From assembly GCF_022654015.1 (NCBI RefSeq), contig NZ_CP073063.1, forward strand, positions 558,001 through 622,000: a stretch of DNA of 64,000 bases, given 5' to 3'. The notes below the pieces were generated by a model that was not told the origin of the DNA, searched no databases, and saw only the letters and a program-made list of their open reading frames with translations. The stretch's first letter is position 1, and every line of letters starts with the position of its first letter. The stretch comes from Brevundimonas diminuta (GTDB lineage Bacteria > Pseudomonadota > Alphaproteobacteria > Caulobacterales > Caulobacteraceae). Positions 43,711 to 52,127 of this stretch are shown one piece after another. The position numbers and the translations under genes are program-made.

Positions 43711-45834
43711 ATGAAACGTCTGCTTATCGGGGCCGCCGTCGGCGCCCTTCTTCTGCCCGCCAGCTCGGTTCTGGCTCAGGATATCGGTCACGACCACGCC
43801 TGCATCGACGACGCCTGCACCCTCGTTTCGTTGTTCTCGGGCGAAGAGACGGCGGCCGGTTGGCAGGGCGTCGACGCGCCCCGCTACGGAACCTGGGGCT
43901 TCGACATGGCCGGCCGCGACACCTCGGTGAAGCCGGGCGACGACTTCTTCCAGTACGCCAACGGCAAGGCGCTGGACAAACTGGTCATTCCGTCGGACCG
44001 CACCAGCTACGGCTCGTTCGCCCTGCTGCGCGAACTGTCGGATAACCGCATGAAGGAACTGGTGCTGGGCCTGGCCAACCGTACCGACCTGACGCCAGGA
44101 TCGGACGAGGCCAAGGTCGCCGACGCCTATCGCTCCTACATCGACGAGGCGCGCATCGAGCAGTTGGACGCCCAGCCGCTGCAACCCTATCTGGCCGCCA
44201 TCCGCGCCGCCGACAGCCATGACAAGATGGCCGTCTATATGGGCCAGACGGCCGGCCGCTTCGGCTCGTCCTTCTTCGGCACCGGCATCACGATCGATTC
44301 CAAGCAACCGACCCGCTACGTCGTCTCGACGGGCCAGTCGGGCATCGGCCTGCCGAACCGCGACTATTATCTGGACGCCCGTTTTGCCGACAAGAAAGAG
44401 AAGTATCAGGCCTATGTCGGCCGGATGCTGGAGATGATCGGCTGGACCAACCCGACCGAGACCGCCGCCCAGATCGTCGCGCTGGAAACCAAGATCGCCG
44501 AGGCCCACTGGACCCCGGTCGAGAACCGCAACCGCGACCGGACCTATAACGAGTTCACCATCGCCAAACTGGCCGAGGACGCGCCGGGCTTCGCCTGGCA
44601 GGCCTACTACGATGCGGCCAAGCTGGGCGACGTGCCGCGCCTGATCGTGCGTCAGGATACGGCCATGCCCAAGATCGCGGCCATCTACGCCGAGACGCCG
44701 GTCGAACTGCTGCAGGCTTGGCAGGCCTTCCACACCGCCGACGACATGGCGCCGCTGATGTCCAAACGCTTCGCCGACGCCCAGTGGGAGTTCCGTTCGC
44801 GCGATCTGTCGGGTCAGCCTGAGCAGCGCACCCGCGAAAAGCGCGCGATCTCCTTCGCCGAAGGATCGCTGGGCGAGGCTACGGGCCGGCTCTACGTCGC
44901 CCAGTATTTCCCGGCCGAATCCAAGGCCAAGATGGAAGAACTGGTCGCCAATCTGCGCACCGCCCTGTCGCATCGGATCGACAACCTGACCTGGATGGGG
45001 ACCGAGACGAAGGCGGCGGCGCAGGAGAAGCTGCGCAAATTCACGGTCAAGATCGGCTATCCCGACAAGTGGCGCGACTACTCCGGCCTGGACATCCGCG
45101 CGAACGACCTGGTCGGCAACGCCGAGCGCCGCGGACTGTTCGAGTGGAACTATGATCTGGCCCGTCTGAACGAGCCGGTCGACAAGTCGGAGTGGGGCAT
45201 GACCCCGCAGACCGTGAACGCCTACTACAACTCGGCCAACAACGAGATCGTCTTCCCGGCGGCGATCCTGCAGCCGCCCTTCTTCGATCCGAATGGCGAT
45301 GCGGCGGTCAATTATGGCGGCATCGGCGGCGTGATCGGGCACGAGATCGGCCACGGCTTCGACGACCAGGGCTCCAAATCCGACGGCGACGGCGTGCTGC
45401 GCAACTGGTGGACGCCTGAGGATAAGGCCAACTTCGAGGCCCTGACGGCGCGTCTGGGCGCGCAATATGCGACCTATGAGCCGATCGCCGGCTATCACAT
45501 CAACCCTGGCCTGACGATGGGCGAGAACATCGGCGACGCATCTGGCGTGGCTGTCGGTCTCGAGGCCTATCACCTGTCGCTGAACGGCCAGCCGGCGCCG
45601 GTTCTGGACGGCGCGACCGGCGACCAGCGCTTCTTCTACGGCTGGGCTCAGGTCTGGCAGTCGAAGTACCGCGACGAGGCGCTGAAGCAGCAGGTCGCCA
45701 CCGACCCGCACTCGGCCGCCCAGTTCCGCGTCATCGGCCCGCTGCGCAACGTCGACGCCTGGTATGACGCCTTCGACGTTCAGCCGGGCACGAAATACTA
45801 TCTGACGCCCGAGGAACGCGTCCGCCTCTGGTAG
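43711..45834 (+). CDS. pepO: M13-family zinc metallopeptidase (neprilysin-like, PepO)
   Basis: The protein has 707 residues. The start at ATG 43711 gives a signal peptide ending SSVLAQD; an open upstream start at 43684 would bury it. It carries the M13 blocks NAYYNSANNEIVFPAAIL, HEIGH at 544-548, GENIGDASG (usual GENIAD with the third zinc Glu) and the C-terminal YLTPEERVRLW. Periplasmic peptidase for short peptides. Solitary with a strong terminator. Convergent with hisS. Confidence 0.94.
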   Translation: MKRLLIGAAVGALLLPASSVLAQDIGHDHACIDDACTLVSLFSGEETAAGWQGVDAPRYGTWGFDMAGRDTSVKPGDDFFQYANGKALDKLVIPSDRTSYGSFALLRELSDNRMKELVLGLANRTDLTPGSDEAKVADAYRSYIDEARIEQLDAQPLQPYLAAIRAADSHDKMAVYMGQTAGRFGSSFFGTGITIDSKQPTRYVVSTGQSGIGLPNRDYYLDARFADKKEKYQAYVGRMLEMIGWTNPTETAAQIVALETKIAEAHWTPVENRNRDRTYNEFTIAKLAEDAPGFAWQAYYDAAKLGDVPRLIVRQDTAMPKIAAIYAETPVELLQAWQAFHTADDMAPLMSKRFADAQWEFRSRDLSGQPEQRTREKRAISFAEGSLGEATGRLYVAQYFPAESKAKMEELVANLRTALSHRIDNLTWMGTETKAAAQEKLRKFTVKIGYPDKWRDYSGLDIRANDLVGNAERRGLFEWNYDLARLNEPVDKSEWGMTPQTVNAYYNSANNEIVFPAAILQPPFFDPNGDAAVNYGGIGGVIGHEIGHGFDDQGSKSDGDGVLRNWWTPEDKANFEALTARLGAQYATYEPIAGYHINPGLTMGENIGDASGVAVGLEAYHLSLNGQPAPVLDGATGDQRFFYGWAQVWQSKYRDEALKQQVATDPHSAAQFRVIGPLRNVDAWYDAFDVQPGTKYYLTPEERVRLW

Positions 45835-45854
45835 GGCGACGCTTGTTAGAGAAT

Positions 45855-45884
45855 AAAAAGGCTGGGGTTCGCCCCGGCCTTTTT
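45855..45884 (+). terminator. Terminator after pepO
   Basis: AAAAAGGCtGGGG (45855-45867), loop TTCG, CCCCgGCCTTTTT to 45884; one T-G pairing in the stem. Confidence 0.85.
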
Positions 45885-45970
45885 CATATCGAGACCGGGC
45901 TGCTCGATCTCGACGCCGTATCTAGAATTGGTCGAGGTTTCATAAGCGTTTGTCTGAGCGCCAGACGCGA

Positions 45971-46007
45971 AAAAGCCCGCTGCGGGGGATACATCGCAGC
46001 GGGCTTT
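45971..46007 (-). terminator. Terminator-like hairpin downstream of hisS
   Basis: AAAAGCCCGCTGCG (45971-45984) pairs with CGCAGCGGGCTTT (45995-46007). On the minus strand the stem is followed by TTTTT, so it could end a minus-strand transcript reaching 190 bases beyond hisS. On the plus strand the T-run is only three. Confidence 0.6.
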
Positions 46008-46198
46008 CGCGCTCTTTAAAGAGCGGACGTTTCCTCCCCGAAACGCCTTCGAGTGCTGCGCGCTTGAGCAACGCTTGCCCTCGAGTGAGGTCATTTGACG
46101 CGAGGGCCGGTCGGTCGTCAACGCCCGGTTTGGCAAGAGTCGAACTTTCTTCGACTTATCACTGATAACCCATTTCAAGGGCCGGTCATTATCGAAGC

Positions 46199-47689
46199 TT
46201 ATTCGATAATGGACTTGATGGCGGCAACCAGGCCTTCGCGGGGGATTTTCATCTGGCCGGGACGTTGGGCTTTCCAGGCGTCGTTGTCCGTGATGGCGGC
46301 GGCGGCGACGCGGCCGGCGTCCAGATCCTTGATCGTGACCTCTCCGGCGGCGATCTCGTCTCCGCCCAGGATGACGACAGCCGGGGCGCCGCGTCGATCT
46401 GCGTATTTCATCTGCGCTTTCATGCCGGCGCGACCCAGATAAAGCTCGGCGGCGATCCCGGCGGCGCGCAGTTCGGCGACGGCGGTCAGATAATGGGCCA
46501 TGTCGTCCTCGGAGAAGACGATGACGACCACGGGGCCGCGCACGGCGTCCTCGGCGCCCCGTCCCGCCGCGCGCAGGGCCGAGGCCAGACGCGAAACCCC
46601 GAAGGAGAAGCCAGTCGCCGGCGTACTCTGGCCGGTGAAGCGGGCGACCAGATCGTCGTAGCGACCACCGCCGCCGATGGAGCCGAAGCGGACGGGGCGG
46701 CCCTTGTCGTCAACCGTGTCGAGCAGCAGCTCGGCCTCGAACACGGCGCCGGTGTAATATTCCAAGCCGCGCACGATGGTCGGATCGAACTTCACGGCGT
46801 CCTGGCCGACCGACATGGCAGCCAGGGCACGGTCGATAGCGGCCAGCTCGTTCAGCGCCGCCTCGCCCGCTGCGCCAAGGTCGCCGGAGCGCGCGACGGC
46901 GTCCAGCGTTTCGGCCCGCGACAGGCCGGGGGTGTTGGCCGAGGCCAGGAAGGCCTCGATAGCGACCGTGACCTTGGCGGGCAGCTGGGCGCCCTTGGTG
47001 TAGTCGCCCGAGTCGTCCAGACGCCCTTCGCCCAGCAGTTGGACCACGCCTTCCCAGCCCAGGCGGTCGAACTTGTCGATGGCGCGAAGCGCCGTCAGCC
47101 GTTGACCGGCCTCGGTCACGCCGCCGGCGTCGAACAGGCCGTCGAACAGCTTGCGGTTCGAAACGCGGATCTGCGCCTGGCCGGCGTCCAGACCCGCGGC
47201 GCGCAGGCCTTCGCAGCCCATGGCGATGATCTCGGCGTCGGCCTCGGGCCGGTCCGAGCCGACAGTGTCGGCGTCGCACTGCCAGAACTCGCGGAAGCGA
47301 CCGGGGCCGGGCTTCTCGTTGCGCCAGACCGGACCATAGGCATAGCGGCGAAACGGCTTGGGCAGAGTTTCCCAGGTCTGGGCCGCGAACCGGGCCAGGG
47401 GCGCGGTGTGGTCGTAGCGCAAGGCCATCCATTCGCCAGGCTCGTCCGATCCGGCGTCGTCCTGAAGCGCGAAGACGCCCTCGTTCGGGCGGTCGGCGTC
47501 GGGCAGGAACTTGCCTAGCGCATCGGCATATTCGAAGGCCGGGGTTTCCAGCGGCTCGAAGCCCCAACGCTCATAAACCTCGGACACCCTGGCGACGATG
47601 CGCCGTTCGGCGGTCAGGTCACGGCCGCGCTTGTCGGCGAAGCCGCGCGGGTTGCGGGCGAGGGGGCGGGGAGGCGCGGCGTCGGTCAT
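46199..47689 (-). CDS. hisS: Histidine-tRNA ligase, alphaproteobacterial type
   Basis: The protein has 496 residues, longer than the usual 420-430. Motif 2 reads GPVWRNEKPGPGRFREFWQCDAD in place of the canonical RYEKPQKGRYRQFHQ, and the HisA-type block is FDPTIVRGLEYYTGAVFEAE. Alphaproteobacteria of the Caulobacter group have an atypical HisRS that recognises a tRNA-His lacking G-1, and this sequence fits that type. ATG 47689; monocistronic. Confidence 0.94.
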   Translation of the reverse strand: MTDAAPPRPLARNPRGFADKRGRDLTAERRIVARVSEVYERWGFEPLETPAFEYADALGKFLPDADRPNEGVFALQDDAGSDEPGEWMALRYDHTAPLARFAAQTWETLPKPFRRYAYGPVWRNEKPGPGRFREFWQCDADTVGSDRPEADAEIIAMGCEGLRAAGLDAGQAQIRVSNRKLFDGLFDAGGVTEAGQRLTALRAIDKFDRLGWEGVVQLLGEGRLDDSGDYTKGAQLPAKVTVAIEAFLASANTPGLSRAETLDAVARSGDLGAAGEAALNELAAIDRALAAMSVGQDAVKFDPTIVRGLEYYTGAVFEAELLLDTVDDKGRPVRFGSIGGGGRYDDLVARFTGQSTPATGFSFGVSRLASALRAAGRGAEDAVRGPVVVIVFSEDDMAHYLTAVAELRAAGIAAELYLGRAGMKAQMKYADRRGAPAVVILGGDEIAAGEVTIKDLDAGRVAAAAITDNDAWKAQRPGQMKIPREGLVAAIKSIIE

Positions 47690-47808
47690 GGCGCGCGCTT
47701 AAGCCAAGGGGCCTTTGATCGCAAATTGTCCCATCACCTCGGTGCGGGTGCCGTGCCCTCGTGCGTCGCACAATGATTTGTTCCTAAAGGCGAAATCTCG
47801 GCTTCGAA

Positions 47809-47833
47809 GGAACCGCCGGGACAATGTTTCGTT
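47809..47833 (+). promoter_or_regulatory. Candidate EcfG promoter of the small protein / ClpP-like operon
   Basis: GGAAC (47809-47813), exactly 16 bases, CGTT (47830-47833), matching GGAAC-N16/17-CGTT. The predicted start near 47840-47842 coincides with the ATG at 47842, so the transcript should be leaderless or nearly so. Confidence 0.65.
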
Positions 47834-47841
47834 AGTGGCGC

Positions 47842-48048
47842 ATGATGCCCCACGCCCTTCTCGTTCCGCGCACCTGCAACACCTCCGATCGTCGCACGAT
47901 CCGGTGGTGGGAGTGCGAGCTGGTCGATGACGCGGGGTCGCGGCGGATGCAGAACCAAGCCTTCTTCTCGATCCGAGAAGCCCGATCCTGGGCGTCGGCC
48001 CAGGGCTATCCCGTCAGCGACGACGCCGCCGCCGCGGCCGAGCTTTGA
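47842..48048 (+). CDS. Small hypothetical protein (68 aa) upstream of ClpP-like gene
   Basis: The 68-residue protein (MMPHALLVPRTCNTSDRRTIRW to DDAAAAAEL) has a basic middle and an acidic C-terminus, no membrane segment and no recognised domain. Two adjacent ATGs (47842, 47845) are usable; no Shine-Dalgarno precedes them, consistent with a leaderless mRNA from the EcfG promoter. Its TGA (46-48 of the 48000s) overlaps the ClpP-like ATG as TGATG, strongly implying coupling. It may be a partner or adaptor of that protein; this is inference. Confidence 0.65.
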   Translation: MMPHALLVPRTCNTSDRRTIRWWECELVDDAGSRRMQNQAFFSIREARSWASAQGYPVSDDAAAAAEL

Positions 48049-48629
48049 TGCCTGAGGCGGCGCCGAGCGGCATACTGACGGCCGAAGCTTTCGATACGCC
48101 GCGCATCCTGCTCGCCGGCGCGGTCGATTACGCCATGTACGACCGCTTCCGCCAGCAGATGGCGGAGGCGCCCGACACCGGGCTGACCGTCATCGAACTG
48201 TCCACCCTGGGCGGTGATCCGGAGGTGGCGCGGATGATGGGCGAAGACGTGCGCTTTCAAAGCGACATCAATCCGTCCCGCCGGCTGGTCTTTCTGGGCA
48301 AGGCGGCGATCTATTCCGCCGGCGCCACCTTCATGAGCTTCTTTGCGGTGGAGAACCGCTATCTGACGCGCGGCGCCCGGGTGATGATCCATGAGCGCAA
48401 GATGGACAAGCAACTGCACGTCACGGGGCCGCTGACGACCTGCATCGCCTCGGTTCGCGCCATGCTGAACGAGCTGGAACACTCCATCGCCATCCAGAAC
48501 GAGGGGTTCGAGAACCTAGTGCGCGGATCGTCGGTGACGATGGAGGAGGTGCTGAAACGCGCCCCCGCCAACTGGTATATCGAGGCCCAGGAGGCCAAGG
48601 CGTTGGGCCTGATCGCCGAAGTGATCTGA
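48048..48629 (+). CDS. ClpP-like serine peptidase family protein
   Basis: The protein has 193 residues. It shows the ClpP/crotonase-like order: STLGGDPEVA (oxyanion Gly pair at 52-61), nucleophile candidate S90 in AIYSAGATFM, and catalytic-type H115 in VMIHERKMDK, with EAKALGLIAEVI at the C-terminus as in ClpP. The third Asp is not obvious. It lacks the N-terminal loop of true ClpP and is shorter than the cell's main ClpP. Translationally coupled to the preceding 68-aa gene and under a likely EcfG promoter. Convergent with hslV, 13-base gap. Confidence 0.8.
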   Translation: MPEAAPSGILTAEAFDTPRILLAGAVDYAMYDRFRQQMAEAPDTGLTVIELSTLGGDPEVARMMGEDVRFQSDINPSRRLVFLGKAAIYSAGATFMSFFAVENRYLTRGARVMIHERKMDKQLHVTGPLTTCIASVRAMLNELEHSIAIQNEGFENLVRGSSVTMEEVLKRAPANWYIEAQEAKALGLIAEVI

Positions 48630-48642
48630 CCAAACCGCCGGA

Positions 48643-49203
48643 TCAGGCCTGGAGCGTTTCCACGGTCAGATTGCCGTTGGTGTAGACGCAGATTTCGGCG
48701 GCGATCTTCATGGCCTTGCGCGCGACCTGTTCGGCGTCCAGATCGGTTTCCTCGATCAGGGCGCGGGCGGCTGACAGGGCGTAGTTGCCGCCCGAACCCA
48801 CGGCGGCGACGCCATACTCCGGCTCCAGCACATCGCCGACGCCCGTCACGGTGAAGATGGACGACTTGTCCGCCACCAGCAGCATAGCTTCCAGCCGGCG
48901 CAGATAGCGGTCGGTGCGCCAATCCTTGGCGAGGTCGACGCAGGCGCGCGCCAGTTGATCCGGATACTGCTCCAGCTTGGCCTCAAGCCGTTCAATCAGG
49001 GTGAAGGCGTCGGCCGTGGCGCCGGCAAAGCCGGCCAGCACCTTGCCGCCCGCCAGGGTGCGCACCTTGCGGGCCGCGCCCTTGACGATGGTCGGGCCCA
49101 TCGAAACCTGGCCATCGCCGGCGATTACTGTGCGTCCGTTCTTACGCACCGCCAGAATGGTGGTGCCGTGCCAATCGGGGAAGTTGGATGCGGTCTGGGT
49201 CAT
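48643..49203 (-). CDS. hslV: ATP-dependent protease subunit HslV
   Basis: The protein has 186 residues. The N-terminal Thr nucleophile is T14 in WHGTTILAV, exposed after a 13-residue propeptide, as in alphaproteobacterial Hsl[21 protein letters not shown] and [14 protein letters not shown] are the proteasome-like blocks. It forms a double ring with HslU, whose gene is not in the window. The ATG at 49203 lies right at the predicted start of a sigma-32 promoter, so its mRNA is probably leaderless. Confidence 0.95.
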   Translation of the reverse strand: MTQTASNFPDWHGTTILAVRKNGRTVIAGDGQVSMGPTIVKGAARKVRTLAGGKVLAGFAGATADAFTLIERLEAKLEQYPDQLARACVDLAKDWRTDRYLRRLEAMLLVADKSSIFTVTGVGDVLEPEYGVAAVGSGGNYALSAARALIEETDLDAEQVARKAMKIAAEICVYTNGNLTVETLQA

Positions 49204-49210
49204 GACGATC

Positions 49211-49239
49211 AGATGGCGCGGCCGGGCGCCGGCATCAAG
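49211..49239 (-). promoter_or_regulatory. Candidate sigma-32 promoter of hslV
   Basis: On the minus strand CTTGATG (49239-49233), 15 bases, GCCATCT (49217-49211). This fits the CTTGaaA-N13/15-CCCCATnT consensus. The predicted start (about 49204) is at the hslV ATG. Confidence 0.65.
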
Positions 49240-49338
49240 TCTGCCGCACCTCGGTATAACGCTGTCTTATTTTGACCCCAATATTGGCTAGAAGGCGCAA
49301 TCCGCTTTCGCGGTTTCTTTGAAATCGAGGGACAGGTT

Positions 49339-49740
49339 TTGCTTTATCGCGTCGTTTTCGTGAGTGAAATGATCGGTGGCGCCAACCACACGACCCAATC
49401 GCTTGCCGAAATCCTCGGCGCGTCGGAGCGAAACAACCGCCGCGACGAGATCGGCAGCGCCATGCTGTTCCACGAGGGCGAGGCGGCCCAGGTCATCGAA
49501 GGGGCCCGTGCGGACGTGGACCGGTTGCTGTCGCGCCTCTGGAACGACCCGCGTCATCACAAAATACGCGTCCTGGACGATCGGCCCGTCATGCAGCGGC
49601 GGATGCGCGAACCCGCACGGCTTTGCGCCCTCAGCGACCGGCAGGCCGCCGATATCTTGCGCGGACGGCGCCTGAGCGATCTGTCCAGCGCGGGTCTGGA
49701 AAAGCTGCTGTCGTGCGAACACGTGCGGATGGCCGCCTGA
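49339..49740 (+). CDS. BLUF-domain protein lacking the photoactive tyrosine
   Basis: The protein has 133 residues and starts at TTG 49339 behind AGGGACAGG. The BLUF fold is clear: MLYRVVFVSE (beta 1), SERNNRRDEIG with N32/N33 in the flavin-contacting position, and AAQVIEGARADVDRL with Q51, the conserved light-switch Gln. The invariant Tyr of beta 1 (Y8 in PixD, Y21 in AppA) is F7 here, and the GITG turn is EIGS. FAD binding may remain but the classic photocycle should not. No effector domain or partner adjacent. Confidence 0.85.
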   Translation: MLYRVVFVSEMIGGANHTTQSLAEILGASERNNRRDEIGSAMLFHEGEAAQVIEGARADVDRLLSRLWNDPRHHKIRVLDDRPVMQRRMREPARLCALSDRQAADILRGRRLSDLSSAGLEKLLSCEHVRMAA

Positions 49741-49791
49741 GACGATAGGCGGCAGGCCCCTCGCGCCCGAACCTCTGCGGCGCTAGATAGG

Positions 49792-50532
49792 GTGGTGATC
49801 TTTTCCGAAGACGAAGTCGAACGCTATGCGCGCCATCTGGTCCTGTCCGAAGTGGGCGGGCCGGGGCAGCAGGCGCTGAAGCGCGCGCGGGTTCTGATCG
49901 TCGGCGCGGGCGGCGTGGGGTCGCCGGCGGCGCTCTATCTGGCGGCGGCGGGCGTCGGGACGCTGGGCCTGATCGACGACGATGTTGTGGGTGTGTCCAA
50001 TCTGCAGAGGCAGATCGCCTTTTCGACGGCGCAGGTCGGCCGGTCGAAGGTCGAGGCGGCGGCGGAACGGCTGGTCGGCCTCAATCCGCATGTCGCGGTC
50101 GAAACTTTCGCCGAGCGGATCACCGCCGAGAATGCGGGGGTGCGGATCGGGGCGTTCGACATCGTGCTGGACGGGACCGACGATTTCCAGACCCGGCTGT
50201 GGGTCAATGGGGCCTGTGTTGCAGAGGGCAAGCCGCTGGTGTCGGGCGCGCTGGGCCGCTGGAACGGGCAGATCGGGGTGTTTGCGGGCCAGCCCTGCTA
50301 TCAATGCCTGGTGCCCGAGATCCCGCCGGATGCGGAGACCTGTGCGCGGGTCGGCGTCGTGGGCGCCCTGACCGGCGTGATTGGGTCGATGGCGGCGCTG
50401 GAGGTCATCAAGCTGATTACCGGCGCGGGCGAGGCGCTGACCGGACGACTGATGCTCTATGATGGTCTGGCGGGCACGGCGCGGACCGTGCGGGTCGCCT
50501 CCGATCCAGAATGCCCGGTCTGCGGCGGCTGA
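49792..50532 (+). CDS. moeB: MoeB/ThiF-family adenylyltransferase
   Basis: The protein has 246 residues. It activates the C-terminus of a ubiquitin-like sulfur carrier (MoaD or ThiS). The nucleotide motif VGAGGVGSPAALYL lies at about 37-50, D in LIDDDVV, and RQIAF follows. Zinc cysteines are CYQC and C-terminal CPVC. The start is GTG 49792; a second GTG codon follows immediately. Solitary gene, 51 bases after the BLUF gene. Whether it serves MoaD, ThiS or another carrier is not evident. Confidence 0.92.
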   Translation: MVIFSEDEVERYARHLVLSEVGGPGQQALKRARVLIVGAGGVGSPAALYLAAAGVGTLGLIDDDVVGVSNLQRQIAFSTAQVGRSKVEAAAERLVGLNPHVAVETFAERITAENAGVRIGAFDIVLDGTDDFQTRLWVNGACVAEGKPLVSGALGRWNGQIGVFAGQPCYQCLVPEIPPDAETCARVGVVGALTGVIGSMAALEVIKLITGAGEALTGRLMLYDGLAGTARTVRVASDPECPVCGG

Positions 50533-50535
50533 CGC

Positions 50536-50787
50536 TCAGGCGGCCGTCGCGAAACGGATGTCGGCCAAATCCAGGTCAGCCAACGGCGGAGCGAAGCCCA
50601 GCGCCGGGTTGCTGAGCACCGTCACCAGACGCTCGCCGCAATAGAGATACAGGGTTTCGAACCCGACCCAGTTGCGGGCGATCCCCTCCAGCGCCTGATT
50701 GGCCGCCGTGTCGTTCGCCGCGTCGAGGACGCAGATGTCCCGCACCGGAACGCCGGGCAGGTTGACGATGCAGTAGTAGGAGTCCAA
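50536..50787 (-). CDS. Hypothetical protein (83 aa)
   Basis: The start is TTG 50787 (MDSYYCIVNLPGVPVRD), with GAGGAAG about seven bases upstream; the longer open frame has no better start. It has two cysteines, a beta-rich start and a helix NQALEGIARNWVG; no membrane segment or recognised domain. Convergent with moeB (4-base gap) and divergent from the DUF6880 gene. No function can be inferred. Confidence 0.6.
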   Translation of the reverse strand: MDSYYCIVNLPGVPVRDICVLDAANDTAANQALEGIARNWVGFETLYLYCGERLVTVLSNPALGFAPPLADLDLADIRFATAA

Positions 50788-50906
50788 CGCACACTTCCTC
50801 GAACAGGACGCCGGAAACGAAGCGCGTTTACGACGGTTCCTCCCCTGCCAGCGGTTTTCGACAGCCGTGTGAGTTCGGTCCGACAGACTTGTGAAAAGGA
50901 GGCCCG

Positions 50907-52115
50907 ATGGCCCGACGTCCCGCCTCGCCCAAACGCCTGAACGCCGCAAATCTTAGCGGCTTGGGGGCTGAGCGTCTGGGCGAACTGCTGATGCAGGCGG
51001 CGGATGCGGATGCGATCCTGAAGCGGCGGCTCAGGCTGGTGATGGCGGCCGAGGCCGGGCCGGACCTGCTGGCCCTGGAGATCGACAAGCGATTGACGAC
51101 CATCGCCGCCAGCCGCGCGCGGGTGTCGTGGCGAAAGCGGCCGGACCTGCTGCGCGATCTGGAAATTCTGCGGGCTGCAATCGTCGAGGATCTGGCCGAG
51201 GCCGCGCCGGCGATGGGGTTGGAGCGATTGATCGGCTGGTTCGATCTGTTTCGCGGCTTGGCGTCGCGGGTCAAGGATCAGAAGGGCGAACTGGCCGCAG
51301 CCTTCGAAACGGCGGCCCAGGATTTTTGGCGGATCGCTGAGGACGCGGTTCGGACGGATGAAAACACAGTGGATTTGCTGGCGGAGGCGGTGGCGCGGCA
51401 ACCGCTCGAATACGCTCGGTGGATCGGCGCGGGCGGCGATGATTTGACGGCGGACCTGGCCAGGCGGCTGCTGGATCGTCTCGATACCGCATCCATGGCG
51501 CGCGGCATGCGGACGGTCGTGCGTCGGCTGGCAGATCGGGCGGGCGATCTGGACCTGTGGCTGTCGATGACGACGCCGGAGGAGCGGGGCTCGCCGGATT
51601 TTGCGGCGGTGATGGCCAAGCGGCTGCTGGTCGCCGATCGCATTCCAGAAGCGCGGCAGGCGCTGGAGGCGGCGCTGAAACCGTCGGCGGGCAACCGGCG
51701 CTGGACCTTCGGGCGATCGCCGCAGGCCGGACCGCCGGTCCTGACGGCGGCGTGGGAGGCGACCTCGATCGACCTTTTGGAAGCCGAGGGCCGCAAGGAC
51801 GAGGCGCAAGACCTGCGCTGGGCGATGTTCGAGCGCGACCTGTCCGCGCCGGTGCTGCGGGCCTATCTGGCGCGCCTGCCGGACTTCGACGATGTGGAGG
51901 CGCTGGACCGCGCCCTGGCCCACGCCGCGACCTATGCGGACTTCGAAACGGCGCTGGGGTTTCTGATGGATTGGCCAGCGCACCGCGAGGCGGCCGCCCT
52001 GGTCGAACGCCGCATTCGCGAGGTGCGCGCGCCGCTGCCGCTCAAGGCCGACTGGGCGGCGCGGCTGGCGCAGAAACATCCCGATGCGGCCGAGCAGTTG
52101 CTAGCTGCGCCATAA
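50907..52115 (+). CDS. DUF6880 family protein
   Basis: The protein has 402 residues and is almost wholly helical, without signal peptide or membrane helix. The opening MARRPASPKRLNAANLSGLGAERLGELLMQAADADAILKRRLRL matches the DUF6880 start I recall. Repeated helical pairs (ALEAALKPS, ALDRALAHAATYADFETALGFLM) suggest a TPR-like scaffold. ATG 50907 follows AAGGAGGCCCG. Function unknown. The next gene is convergent, 12 bases away. Confidence 0.8.
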   Translation: MARRPASPKRLNAANLSGLGAERLGELLMQAADADAILKRRLRLVMAAEAGPDLLALEIDKRLTTIAASRARVSWRKRPDLLRDLEILRAAIVEDLAEAAPAMGLERLIGWFDLFRGLASRVKDQKGELAAAFETAAQDFWRIAEDAVRTDENTVDLLAEAVARQPLEYARWIGAGGDDLTADLARRLLDRLDTASMARGMRTVVRRLADRAGDLDLWLSMTTPEERGSPDFAAVMAKRLLVADRIPEARQALEAALKPSAGNRRWTFGRSPQAGPPVLTAAWEATSIDLLEAEGRKDEAQDLRWAMFERDLSAPVLRAYLARLPDFDDVEALDRALAHAATYADFETALGFLMDWPAHREAAALVERRIREVRAPLPLKADWAARLAQKHPDAAEQLLAAP

Positions 52116-52127
52116 AGCATCGCCGGC

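Larger units (their letters stand above)
45835..46198. other. 364-base convergent intergenic region with three structured elements
   Basis: Between pepO and hisS there is no credible gene. It contains the pepO terminator (45855-45884), a second 13- to 14-bp hairpin (45971-46007), a 16-base perfect palindrome CGCTCTTTAAAGAGCG (46010-46025), and a 7-bp hairpin AGTCGAA/TTCGACT (46138-46156). A small RNA is possible but not shown. Confidence 0.55.
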
